NCBI RefSeq assembly: GCF_001659605.2
Contig: NC_035161.2
Coordinates: forward strand, 30,117,691-30,181,690
Source of the DNA: Manihot esculenta
Lineage: Eukaryota; Streptophyta; Magnoliopsida; Malpighiales; Euphorbiaceae
Length of the DNA stretch: 64,000 nt
Direction: 5' to 3'
Shown here in pieces: positions 40,875 through 50,945 of the stretch. Position numbers and translations under genes: made by a program. Below the pieces are notes generated by a model. It was not told the origin of the DNA. It worked only from the letters and a program-made list of their open reading frames with translations, and made no database searches. Every line of letters begins with the position of its first letter. The stretch's first letter is position 1.

Positions 40875-40882
40875 TATTTATA
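40875..40882 (-). promoter_or_regulatory. Probable TATA box of the ERF gene
   Basis: TATAAATA on the minus strand, 59-66 bp upstream of the ATG at 40816. The spacing suits a short 5' UTR of about 30 nt. Confidence 0.55.
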
Positions 40883-40899
40883 TGAAGGGACATAGACCC

Positions 40900-42480
40900 T
40901 GTCAAAGGAGAAGGAGAGCTGAAAGGGTCTGATTACTTGTTACCATCTCTTTGTTATTTATAATGACATAATTACTTATAATTATTACTCATAAATCATA
41001 ATTGAAACAATTATATATAAGTATTGTGTGATAATTACGTGAAAGAATAAAATAAAGGCTGAATAGTCTCCTTCTTGATTAAGGCAAGTAGGAAGTAATC
41101 AATGCCCATTCTTGCTCCTCCACGTGGAGGTCTTATAGTTAATGAATAGTCTCCTTCTCAAGACAAATAAAGTAGTATTTGTGATAATAATGACCGAGTT
41201 GGCATGAATTCATAATTAGATTTCATCATATAAAGCTATTAAGAGCTAAGTATATATTTGCATCCAATACAAAAGCATTAATCTAATACAAATTGAAAAA
41301 AAATACATTAAAGGAAAAAATATTTCATCTATCTAATTCATGAAAAATGAGATAAAAATAATGTAGTCTGCTATTTATAAGAGTAGCAATGGCTGATTTT
41401 CACTCTCCTTTAACTTGGCCTTCTTGGATTTTTGGGTCTCCAGATTCGGATCCTTTGTGGGTCATTGTCTCTCCTCCATCTTCGTTTTTGTCTTCCTCCT
41501 CTTCTTTGTATGCAGGTTGAATCTCTCTTCTCATGTGTTTTCTTTATTGCAGATTCTTTTGCTAAAACTCGAGCGTCTCTGCTGATTTTGTTTTTTGGCC
41601 TTCTAGCAAGTCTTAGCCATCTTCTTCAGAATCTTCTTGATGTATGGGCACATTATCATTGCCATTCTCTCTTGTTCATCTTCTTCTGCTCTAATGAACC
41701 CTTTTTCTAGATTATCTTTACTTTCTTGGAGCAACTCTTCTTTATTTTCTTGATCTTTTAAGTGCTCTGGAACTTCGGTTTCTTCCTGCAAAGGAGAAAG
41801 ATAATCAAGTGGAGTTTCTTACTGCTGGTTCACCCCAATTTCTATTTTCTATGCATCTTCCTCCAAAACAACTAGACTCGCTTTAGTTTTTCAAATTTGA
41901 TGTTTTTCAAAAGAAACCCGGCTTTCATTCATCAAATCTCCCTGGTGCTCTCTTGCTCAAGTACAGTTCTTTGCTCCTCTTCATCGACACCTGCTTCCAC
42001 TTCGTTTTCCTTTTGTTCTTCATCGTTTCCATCATCTTCACCATTTACCTCATCTGTGGGTATTTGAGAATTTAGGGTTAAAAGAGGGGTTGTTTTTTAT
42101 TTTTCATTTTACTTAAATTACTTTGATTAAATATGTAATCTAAATATTAAATAAGTTAAATAAAAAATTAATAAAAAAATTTATATAGTCTACCACATTT
42201 TAAAATATAATTATCAAAAAATTTATCATTCTGATCAATTATATTAATTTTAATAGATTTAGATTAAATTGGGAAAAATCTGTAAAGTTTTGAATTTTGT
42301 AAATAAGTTTAAAATTTTTAAAATATAAATAGAAAATGAATAATAGTTTCAAAACAATGGAAAAAATGAAAAAAAGATAAAAATTATGGCAGCAAAGTTA
42401 TTAAAAATCTTTATATGTTTTAACCCGTTCCAACTCGCCAATTAAACTTTCTTACGGCCTTTTTCAACAAAATAATAACG
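40900..42480. other. Intergenic region with a possible acidic-protein gene fragment
   Basis: Between the divergent ERF and VTI1 genes. On the minus strand, 41600-42060 reads as Glu/Lys-rich coding-like pieces: one frame has VNGEDDGNDEEQKENEVE, and after a good acceptor (TTTGCAG, near 41788) another has EETEVPEHLKDQENKEELL, ending in a stop near 41606. No start codon or domain is recognised, so this may be a remnant. The remainder is AT-rich. Confidence 0.4.
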
Positions 42481-42488
42481 ACAATCAA

Positions 42489-42664
42489 ATGGCCTCCAAA
42501 TCGGAACCTCACCAAGCTGTCACTTTAATAATTCCTTTTCTTTTCTCCCTTCATCCACCAGACTTGCCCCCACGTCCACCTGCACTGTCGTTTGCTCTTT
42601 CACAATTTCACAAACCATTACCCCCACCTGCACTGTCCGGCTCTTTCCGCCGCCGATCATATCA
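42489..42664 (+). other. Possible 5' leader exon with upstream ORF before VTI1
   Basis: A stretch richer in C than its surroundings ends in ATATCAG followed by GTACTC at 42665, a possible donor. An ATG at 42489 opens a 70-codon Pro/Ser-rich frame with no known motif. It may be the VTI1 leader, but transcript support is needed. Confidence 0.3.
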
Positions 42665-42792
42665 GGTACTCTTCCCTACGTTTAGTCTATATTTCATTTA
42701 GCTTTTCGAAGGATCCTAGTTTGTATTTGAGGATCACGGGTACTAAACGCTAAAAAGTTTCTAGATCGACCTTTTTTTAAGAATTTGGAAGG

Positions 42793-45700
42793 ATGAGTGA
42801 AGTATTTGAAGGATACGAGCGTCAATACTGCGAGCTCTCCTCTAATCTTTCCAGGAAATGTACCGCAGCTGGTGCTCTTGATGGAGGTAAATTTTTTGTC
42901 CTGAAAAAGGGAAACAATAAGCACCTTATTTTGTGAATTTCTATTCTTTGTTGCTTAACTATTGTTCTTCGCTGATCGGCTTGCACTTTTATGGAATTTT
43001 ATTTATTTATTTTTTCTAATTTTGATTCACGTTTTAATTTGAGGTAACTTTTTTACGGTATTAAACTGAGGCCCAAATTTTCTATTCTCCTGAGGGTTTC
43101 AAAAATTTTCCCGTTTCGGATCTATTCGCCCCTTTCTATTTGGATTTCCATTATCTTTATTTTATATTTACGAGCACTAGCAATTCTATTATATGGTAGA
43201 GCAAGTATATTCATCTGTAGCACGTGCTCTTGGTGTGTACTTGAAATTGACAAGCATATTCAGCTGAAAGTTGTCTTGGTTAAGAACCCATTGTCCTTCT
43301 GTGCTTAGCATGTGTCGGAGATATTCATATTTAAGTGTTAATGCATTCTTAAAGGATACTATAAAAGTAAGTGGAACTTTAAAATTATAGCAATGCACGG
43401 TTGCGTATAACTCATAAGAACATGTTCAATATTTGTTGCCAATGGCAGAATTTCTTAGCTTCAATTTAGTGTATCTTTGTATAGGTTCTGGCGTTCTGCA
43501 TTTGTGCTTATGCAATGCACATAATATCATGTGCATATTATTTTTTTTATTAAATTTTGATGTTGATTCTGTCATAACAAAGACATTACATGGTTATTTT
43601 GATGTGAGAAACTGTGACTCCTGCAGAGAAAAAGAAGCAAAAGCTTTCTGAAGTTAGAACTGGGCTGGAAGATGCAGAATCTTTGGTACCTATTTCCATA
43701 TTTTCTCCAGGGAATTGATTTACGTTTTTATCCTCCTTTATTCTTCGTAGTTATTAGTTCAAGCTTTCTGTTTATATCTTTCCAGATTCGCAAAATGGAC
43801 CTTGAAGCAAGAAGTTTGCAGCCAAATGTTAAGGCTATGCTTCTGGCTAAGTTGAGGGAATACAAGTCAGATCTGAACAATCTGAAAACTGAAGTTAAAA
43901 GAATTGCATCTGGTAACCTAAATCCTGCTGCCCGAGATCAGCTGCTGGAATCAGGAATGGCTGATGCATTGATGGTATGTCTAGTTCTGTAATTTTTTCT
44001 TTTAAACATGTTCCCAATTTCAAGTGCTACGGTGATTAATTTTTTTTGTAATGAGCTTGTTGTACATGCTATTATTCATTAGTATATATTAAAAAATTTC
44101 GTTAATGTCTTTCACTTTCAGATTGTTGGTAGATTCACATTTTCTTTGTCTTAAGTTGTGCATAATTTGTTGATACTGTTCATAGTTATTACTGTTTAGT
44201 TATATTTACGCAGAAAATAATGGTTTCCTATGTTATACTCATAAAAAGGTCTTGGTTGTGCTTGTGCAAATGAAATCGTCATGTGCATTCTTGTTTGTAG
44301 TCATATTTTGTCATTATCAGCAAGAGGAATCCAAGAAACATGTCATGCATTATACTGCTCTCTGTTTCCCTTTTCTTTGGACACCCTTTACCTCCCTCTG
44401 TCTCCTTGGTTTAGGTGTGTTAAGTTTATGCTTAAGTTCTGTTGAGTTGCCAGTATAAGGTTTTAAATCGCTACTTGCTTCTTTCTCTTACAAATGGCTA
44501 TTTGAGTCAGTAGAAAACCTCTGAGTTAAACCTCTTCGTTTTGCTACTAGTATAATCACTTTAAGTTTTGAGACTCATCCTTCTTCCTTTTTTGGGTTGA
44601 TTCTGTTGAACACATTTGAAACTTATGATTCATTCAACTGTAATAGGCCTCGGCAGATCAAAGATCAAGATTAATGGTTTCTACAGAAAGATTAAATCAG
44701 TCCAGTGATAGAATTAAGGACGGCAGAAGAACCATGCTGGAAACTGAAGAGCTTGGTGTTTCAATTCTTCAGGACTTGCATCAACAGCGACAGTCTCTAT
44801 TACATGCCCATAATACGGTATTCTTTTATTTTCAAGATTTTACTACTACAAAATTAAATATTTTACTTTTGTTGGCTGTTTGTGTGAGTTACTGAAAGTG
44901 CAATAGCGTACAACGTTCTGGCTGCCAACTTTAACCCCAAAAAAGGAATAAAGTGCAACCAAGGCCCTGAACTTTTTTGCTGATGTTCAATTAAGCCCAT
45001 TTTTATCTTCTTACCAAATACGTAATGCCCTCAACTTTCTGATCAAGTCAAATAGGCCCAATTTTTTGCCAAAATAATTGAAGTGATAATTTCAACTTTA
45101 ATAATCAATATTAATGTTTATATTTTAAATATTTACTCAAATATAAAATTGGTAAATCAATACAGAAAGAGAACAAATTCCATAAACTAAACTTGAATCC
45201 AGAATACATATCCATGATAACACAAACCCAAAACTCCTCAAGAAAACAGACATTCACAACAAACCAAAACAAATTAATTTTCTCCTCTTAAGAACACAAA
45301 CCCAGAACTTCTGATGATTGACCCCATAACCTTGTCATTTTCAACCATCTGCAAACTTAATCTTCCATTCATTGTGCCTCTATAACCCCAACCCCTAGAT
45401 CCACGACAGAATCCAAACTTAACCTTGCAGGATCCAGCACCTCCATTATCTCAGGGAAACCTCCTCCAAGGTATTCCCTTTTGCACCTCAATTTTGGCTC
45501 GAACCTTGAACTCTCGTTTAGGAGTGGAAGCTTCCCTCTGAGGAAGGGATTGGAGAATATGCCGAGAACTGGATTCTAAAGCTTGGAAATTTTGGTGTTT
45601 GACATGCATATGAAATCCTAGGAATGCTTTCTACCGGAAATCAAGGGTTTGCTGTTTGCTGCAAAAGAAACCAAGCTAGAGACTACTCAACCTTCATCAC

Positions 45701-46314
45701 CATCACCATGGATTACATGCATGGTTCCAGTAAGGGTAATTTTGGCTTCAACTTTGCCTTACTAGAGAACTCCACCAAGTTGGCTCAAGATATCTCCTCA
45801 GGATGTGGAGAAGAAAATTTGCATAGAAAAGGCTTACTCAAATTGGTGCCATTCTCCGTGATTCTCATGGTATTGCTCAGTTAAGAAGAATAAGAAGAGG
45901 AAGAAGAGGTCATTGATCTAGGGTGTCTTGGATTCGTGATTAGGGTCTTCTCGGTTAATAATATAGTGTTACCAACTTTTTTTTTTTAAATGTAAATAAT
46001 TTTTAATATTTAGCAAAAGAGCAAAATATTTTAGCATGTTAGAACTAATTTGGACTTAATTAGAAAGTTGTGGGTTTATTTAGTTAAAAAGATAAGCTTC
46101 TTTGAATATCTATTAAAAGTAATTATGTTTCTCCATCTATTTTCTTGTTTTCTTTTCCTTGTAGCTTCATGGAGTGGATGACAACATTGGCAAGAGCAAG
46201 AAAGTATTGAATGCCATGTTGAGGAGAATGAACAGGAACAAGTGGATCATTGGTGCTGTTATTGCAGTCCTCCTTGTTGCTATCGTCTTGATCTTGTATT
46301 TTAAACTCAAATAA
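42793..46314 (+). CDS. VTI1-like: VTI1-type Qb-SNARE
   Basis: Five exons: 42793-42886, 43627-43685, 43786-43974, 44647-44817 and 46165-46314, totalling 663 nt, 220 aa (Arabidopsis VTI11/VTI12 are about 221). It starts MSEVFEGYERQYCELSSNLS, the conserved N-terminal helical domain of VTI proteins. The SNARE helix spans residues about 125-190, with LGVSILQDLHQQRQSLLHAH around the zero layer. The C-terminal anchor is WIIGAVIAVLLVAIVLILYF, leaving only KLK in the lumen. The protein acts in fusion of vesicles between the trans-Golgi network, prevacuolar compartment and vacuole. The last intron (44818-46164) is unusually long because of inserted sequence. I cannot say from sequence alone whether it is the VTI11 or VTI12 orthologue. 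Confidence 0.95.
44900..45970. other. Probable insertion in VTI1 intron 4
   Basis: A block of about 1 kb with composition unlike the rest of the intron. It starts with AAGGCCCTGAACTTTTTTGC, contains AATGCCCTCAACTTT and AATAGGCCCAATTTT, and has GC-richer, coding-like stretches at 45330-45900 (for example a frame with DYMHGSSKGNFGFNF). The left-end style resembles non-autonomous plant DNA elements. Ends and target duplication are not resolved, and no known gene is recognised inside. Confidence 0.4.
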
Positions 46315-46329
46315 TCTGAAACATTTCTT

Positions 46330-47591
46330 CCAGTTCCCTCCCTGAGTGTTAAATGGGGACATGATTGCCTTTGGTTAATTGTGTGAGTTTGCCATAAAGT
46401 TCCTGACAAAAACATGTGTTTTTTTATCTATCAATTTGCTATTCATCCATTTTTACTCCTGTGGGGTGGATTTTGGTCTACTTTGGCGTCTTTCTGGACA
46501 TGATAGTTGTCCAGGAGCAATTTGAAAGATGTTTGATAATGGAGAGAGCAATTTTAGGGCTGCAATTCTGGTTTTTGGTCCGTGTACCAAGTAAGCTGTC
46601 ATCAGAAGGGACGGCAAAGGGTCGAGTTTGGTAATCAGATTTGAATCCGTTTATGTGAAAAAATATTTAAATATATATGATATTTTTCCGTTCTATAACT
46701 TTATTTTTTTATAAATATTAAAAAATATAATTTTTTTAATTATATTTATTTTAAATATATTAAATTTTATTAAATATTAAAAAATTATAATTAAATATTA
46801 AAAAATTTTAAAATTAAAATAAAATTAAATAAATTTATAATAGTCGATGTATATATTATTATAATATAAAAAATAGATAATATTTTTAAGCTAATAATAA
46901 AAAGATAAAAGACAGAAATTATGGGAGGGAAGGAGAAAATATTTTTTTTATAATAATATTTATATTTTTATGTAATATTATATATTATATAAATAAAATT
47001 TAAATATTTTATAAAATATTAAAATTTTGGAATGTACATTATTCTTTTAAAAATATATTTTATTCACATTATTAATTAAAAAATTATAAAATTAAATGGC
47101 TTTTAAATTTTTTTAAATAAAAATAATAATCAAGCTTAATAATAATTTAATAATTAAATTTTAATTAAAATTTAAAAATATTGAATATGTTAAAACATAT
47201 TGAAAATATGATTGTTTACAGATAATCCGGCGAATAAGGATTGATATATTTAATCATATCCCACTGGATAAGGGCTGCATGGGAAGAGTAGAGGAATTAT
47301 TTATCTAGGGATTTTTATTTTGAGAAATTACTTAAATTAAGGATCGTAAGAAAGATCAAAGGTAATATCGTGATTTCATAACTCACTAATGCTTAAAATG
47401 GATTAAGGGTCTTTTTAGTTAATTAGTTATAACTTCATAATAATAAATTTATAATTATTTTTATATGAAATTAAAAAATATAATAAAAATAGTAAATTTT
47501 ATTTTTTCTTTTAATACATCATCTTCTTTATGTTACTTTGTCATTGAATTATTACGTTGCATAGATGTTTCTAGGCCAATGTACACCGCCA
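46330..47591. other. VTI1 3' UTR and AT-rich spacer
   Basis: The first ~300 bp are probably VTI1 3' UTR. From 46640 on, the DNA is extremely AT-rich with no gene. The short ORF at 46416-46634 carries no motif. Confidence 0.55.
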
Positions 47592-47664
47592 GGGGATGTA
47601 GCTCAACTGGTAGAGCGCTCGCTTTGCATGCGAGAGGCACGGGGTTCGATCCCCCGCATCTCCA
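47592..47664 (+). tRNA. trnA-UGC: tRNA-Ala (anticodon UGC)
   Basis: The cloverleaf is intact in 73 nt: acceptor stem GGGGATG pairing with CATCTCC; D arm with A box TAGCTCAACTGG; anticodon stem CTCGC/GCGAG with loop TTTGCAT; T arm with B box GGTTCGATCC; discriminator A. There is no intron. The ORFs crossing it are shadows. A T-run follows as pol III terminator. It is the nuclear form; no organellar flanks are seen. Confidence 0.98.
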
Positions 47665-47667
47665 ATA

Positions 47668-47675
47668 TTTTTTTT
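47668..47675 (+). terminator. RNA polymerase III terminator of tRNA-Ala
   Basis: A run of eight T residues four bases after the tRNA discriminator base. Confidence 0.85.
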
Positions 47676-48449
47676 ATCTTTAATATAATTTTTTCCCTCG
47701 TCTTTAATGTAATTTTTGAAGCGGTTTGCAAGTTTGATGATAATTTAATTTTGGTTCAGACACTGCATGGCTTCTTTTCTATCACTCTTGTTTATGATTT
47801 ATTTTGAAAAAAAATCTAAAATCATATAAAATTTTAATTTCTTTTAAAATATTTTTTTAACTTAAAAAATTTAAATTCTTTCATTTAAAAAAATTAATTA
47901 AATTAAATTTTTACAAATTTTTTATTCTAAACAAAGGTCTAATGTTTGTTTGATAATTTTTTTTATCTAATGAGTAAATTGATGGTTTCTATTCCTACGG
48001 AATAAAAATAGTACAGAAAGATATTTGACTAGAAACTTAATTTTCTGATTTATTATTTTAAAATAAATTTAATTAAAAATTATAGTATGCTTGTGATTAA
48101 AAAAAAGGAAGAATATAGCTAAATAAAATTGATGACGTTATATTTATTATTTTAAATTATTAAACTTGTTAAATATAATAAAAGAATCTGATAAATTTCT
48201 TTAGTAAATTATATATTAATATATTTTTTTAATGGGAAAATTGTGGAAGGCAAGATCAGCAAAGAGAGGGCAGTGGAGATCCGATAAATCACCATAAACC
48301 AAATTCACGTAAAAAGCTCCCCTCCGTTTCTGCAAACGTCACCGTTTTTTCGATCTTATAAAGCAACGGAACGCTATAAAACGGCCCCCACCCCGTTTGT
48401 CCTTTCGTAGTTATCGACTTGATCGTTGGAACCTTCTTCAACTGAAGCC
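47676..48449. other. Spacer and promoter region of the PLDRP1-like gene
   Basis: AT-rich up to about 48240, then more mixed. The 48360-48449 part, with TCTTATAAAGCAACGG (TATAAA near 48357) and CTTGATCG, is probable core promoter and leader for the gene at 48450. A second TATAAAA occurs at about 48375. Confidence 0.5.
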
Positions 48450-49234
48450 ATGCCGTACTATACGAGGAACGATGACGACGTTAACGATTTCGACGAGTAT
48501 GATCCGACACCGTATGGAGGAGGATACGACATTGCCTTGACATACGGCCGTCCCACCCCACCGTCTGAGGAGACCTGCTACCCAAACAGCTCCTCCGCTG
48601 ACGAGATCGACTACGATCGCCCCCACTTCTCCTCGCACGCCAAGCCCTCCGCCTACGCCGACGACCATCTCCAGGAGGAATACACTAGCTATTCCCGTCC
48701 AAAGCCCCGACCTCGCCCTGCTCACGGCGGTGCCCATGGAGGGGATGTGTTTTTAGATGCTAGGCCTGAGCCTGGTTATGGGTCCCAGCATGAAAGGACA
48801 AGGCCTGACTCCGATTATGGAGATGAGTCACCAAGGAGGCATAATCATGGGAGGCGAGGAGATGAGTCACCAAGGAGGCATGATCATGGGAGGCGAGGAG
48901 ATGAGTCACCAAGGAGGCATGATCATGGGAGGCGAGGAGATGAGTATGAAAGGCGCGATTCGGATGATGAAGAGCGTTATAGACGCAAGAAACATGTAAG
49001 TGATTTCGCATTTAGAACACATTTTTCAGATTCCTGTCTAAACAGAATTGCTCCTAAAATAGCAATTTATGATATATATATCATATATGTGAATTTGCCA
49101 TTACTTTGTCTTGTACTTTTTCTGATCATGTGTGAAATTAGCAGGGAGACGATGATGATTCTGATGATGAAGAGAAGAAACACCATCGTCACAAACATCA
49201 CCACCACAAGAAGCACTCTGATGACGACGAGTGA
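48450..49234 (+). CDS. PLDRP1/At5g39570-like acidic, His-rich protein
   Basis: Two exons, 48450-48995 and 49145-49234, 636 nt, 211 aa. It opens MPYYTRNDDDVNDFDEYDP and continues TPYGGGYDIALTYGRPTPP and SEETCYP, the hallmark N-terminus of plant proteins like At5g39570, reported as a phospholipase-D-regulated protein. The middle is Tyr/Pro/Arg-rich. Three perfect or near-perfect 13-residue repeats (GDESPRRHDHGRR) lie at 48822-48938. The end is strongly acidic and His/Lys-rich (HHRHKHHHHKKHSDDDE). The whole protein looks intrinsically disordered and could bind metal or RNA, which is inference. The acceptor is a tandem AGCAG site, so isoforms differing by one Gln are possible. The ATG at 48450 is preferred over an in-frame ATG at 48426. 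Confidence 0.9.
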
Positions 49235-49239
49235 TGCCG

Positions 49240-50040
49240 CTGATTTTGAAGGGAATTCTCGCCATGCTACTTAATAAAGGATTGAGTCATGATTCCTTTT
49301 TAATAATCGTTTTGTGTGAGAGCTCTTTTATGTTTCCTGTATTACGATGGATGATCTGTTAATAATAATACGCATGCCGCCATTAGCCAGTAGCTACTGG
49401 GCATGTTTCGTCTTTAATGGTGGTGAGTGAAAATCATCTACTATGTATGTGCTTCTAAGTAAAATAATAAGTTATGAGTGTGGGATATCCCTAAACTTTG
49501 GACTTCGCTGATCGGGGAAATTTCATCAATTACATTGGCGTTAAATTTGTAATGGGGTTGAGGGTCATCGTAGAATTTGAGCACTAAATGCTGCCATTCT
49601 TCCATGAGCCAAAGAACCCCGATCCTGTTGAAAAATTGACCAATTTATTCTTCTTTCAAAACACAATTAATTTCAAAATATAAATAATCATATGTCTATT
49701 CATAATTATTTCAATACTTAAATCAATAGAAGTATTTTTATAATCTTTTAAGTAACCCAGAATGCTTTAACAGTACTTCAATTTTTAAGTTTATTCTCGA
49801 TATGACTATGATTACAAGATTCCCCTCAAATTTTTGTATCGTATATCTTAAAATATAAAAATATCAGAGATTTTCCTCCAAATTATATATATATGAAAAC
49901 CATAGCTCTAATATCATAAACAAAAGGAAGAATCTAGTGGGAAAAGTGAGTTTTATTGACGAATAAGAAAATATACGTTGTAGCTTTACATACAATCCCA
50001 AAAGTCAAACAATCATAACTGTGAATATAATAAGAGGAAC
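49240..50040. other. 3' UTR and AT-rich spacer
   Basis: Probable 3' UTR to about 49460, then AT-rich DNA without a gene. Confidence 0.5.
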
Positions 50041-50945
50041 ATACTTCTCTCTCTAGTCTCTAGAGAGACTTTCCCCTGGGTTGCTCTTTATTTCTGCTAG
50101 GGCTAGTCCCTCTTTGTTTTGGCCACCAGTTGGTCTTCCTTTGTCCCTTTGGGTAAGGGAAGGTCACTCCTTCCCCAATCCAAACGTGGGTCTCCCTCTC
50201 TTGATGGGTTGTGGTATAAATATTTTTTTAGATCTCAGATTTTTATTTGGTTGCTTATATTTTGATGCTACTTTTTTTCTTCCTTTTTCTTCCTTTCTTA
50301 GTTTTTTTTAGTTTGTTTTTTACTAGTGGTTCTTGATTGCAGGTGAAGACTGGTTTGGTTGTCTCTAGGACGTTCACAATGTCCACGCTGGTTTTAGGTT
50401 ACTCTGGTCCTTTACAGGCGCAGAGCTCTACCTTTCTTGTTGTCTTCGTCGAGCTTATTGGGTGCATGAGATCCTTTCTCTTTACTGCTATGTTCCTCCT
50501 CCGATGATGATGGTTGATCTGTGCCTTTTTAGGTTTTTTCTCACAACATCCTTTAGATTGTTTATGGGCTTACATGTTATTTTCTATTTTTTCACCTTAG
50601 TTAACGGAGGCGAGAGTTGTAAGGAGAGCCTTCTTTTCTTCGCCAGAAAGGTTTTTAGGCATCCTTGAGTTTTGATGTTCCCCTAGGTTGGTGGATTTAA
50701 GGTGAAGAGCGACGCTTCCCCTTAGTTGCTTATAAATCTATCCTTTGAACCTAGTACATCAATTGTTTCAGGGTTTCATGGACTCAGGCCTCTTGTGCCT
50801 ACTGTAATGGGTTTGGGTCTTAAACTTAGTGGTTTATTTGTTGAGCCTTGTACTTTTTTGTATCTGGAACTTCTATAGCCGTCTCTGATGTTTTGGGGTT
50901 TAAGCCTCTTCTTAGTGCATCTTAGTTTTAGCAAGCAAAAAGAAA
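50041..50945. other. GC-richer block of unknown nature
   Basis: This ~900-bp stretch is less AT-rich than both sides and starts at a small inverted phrase TCTCTAGTCTCTAGAGAGA. It reads as T/G-rich text with frames at 50081-50311 and 50462-50668 that carry no motif, and ends with AGCAAGCAAAAAGAAAAA. The asymmetric composition and A-rich end suggest a decayed retroelement 3' part, perhaps LINE-like, but I see no RT motif. Confidence 0.3.

Noticed and set aside
47465..47807. Two plus-strand ORFs across the tRNA gene
   Set aside because: They owe their openness to the GC-rich tRNA and have no protein motif.
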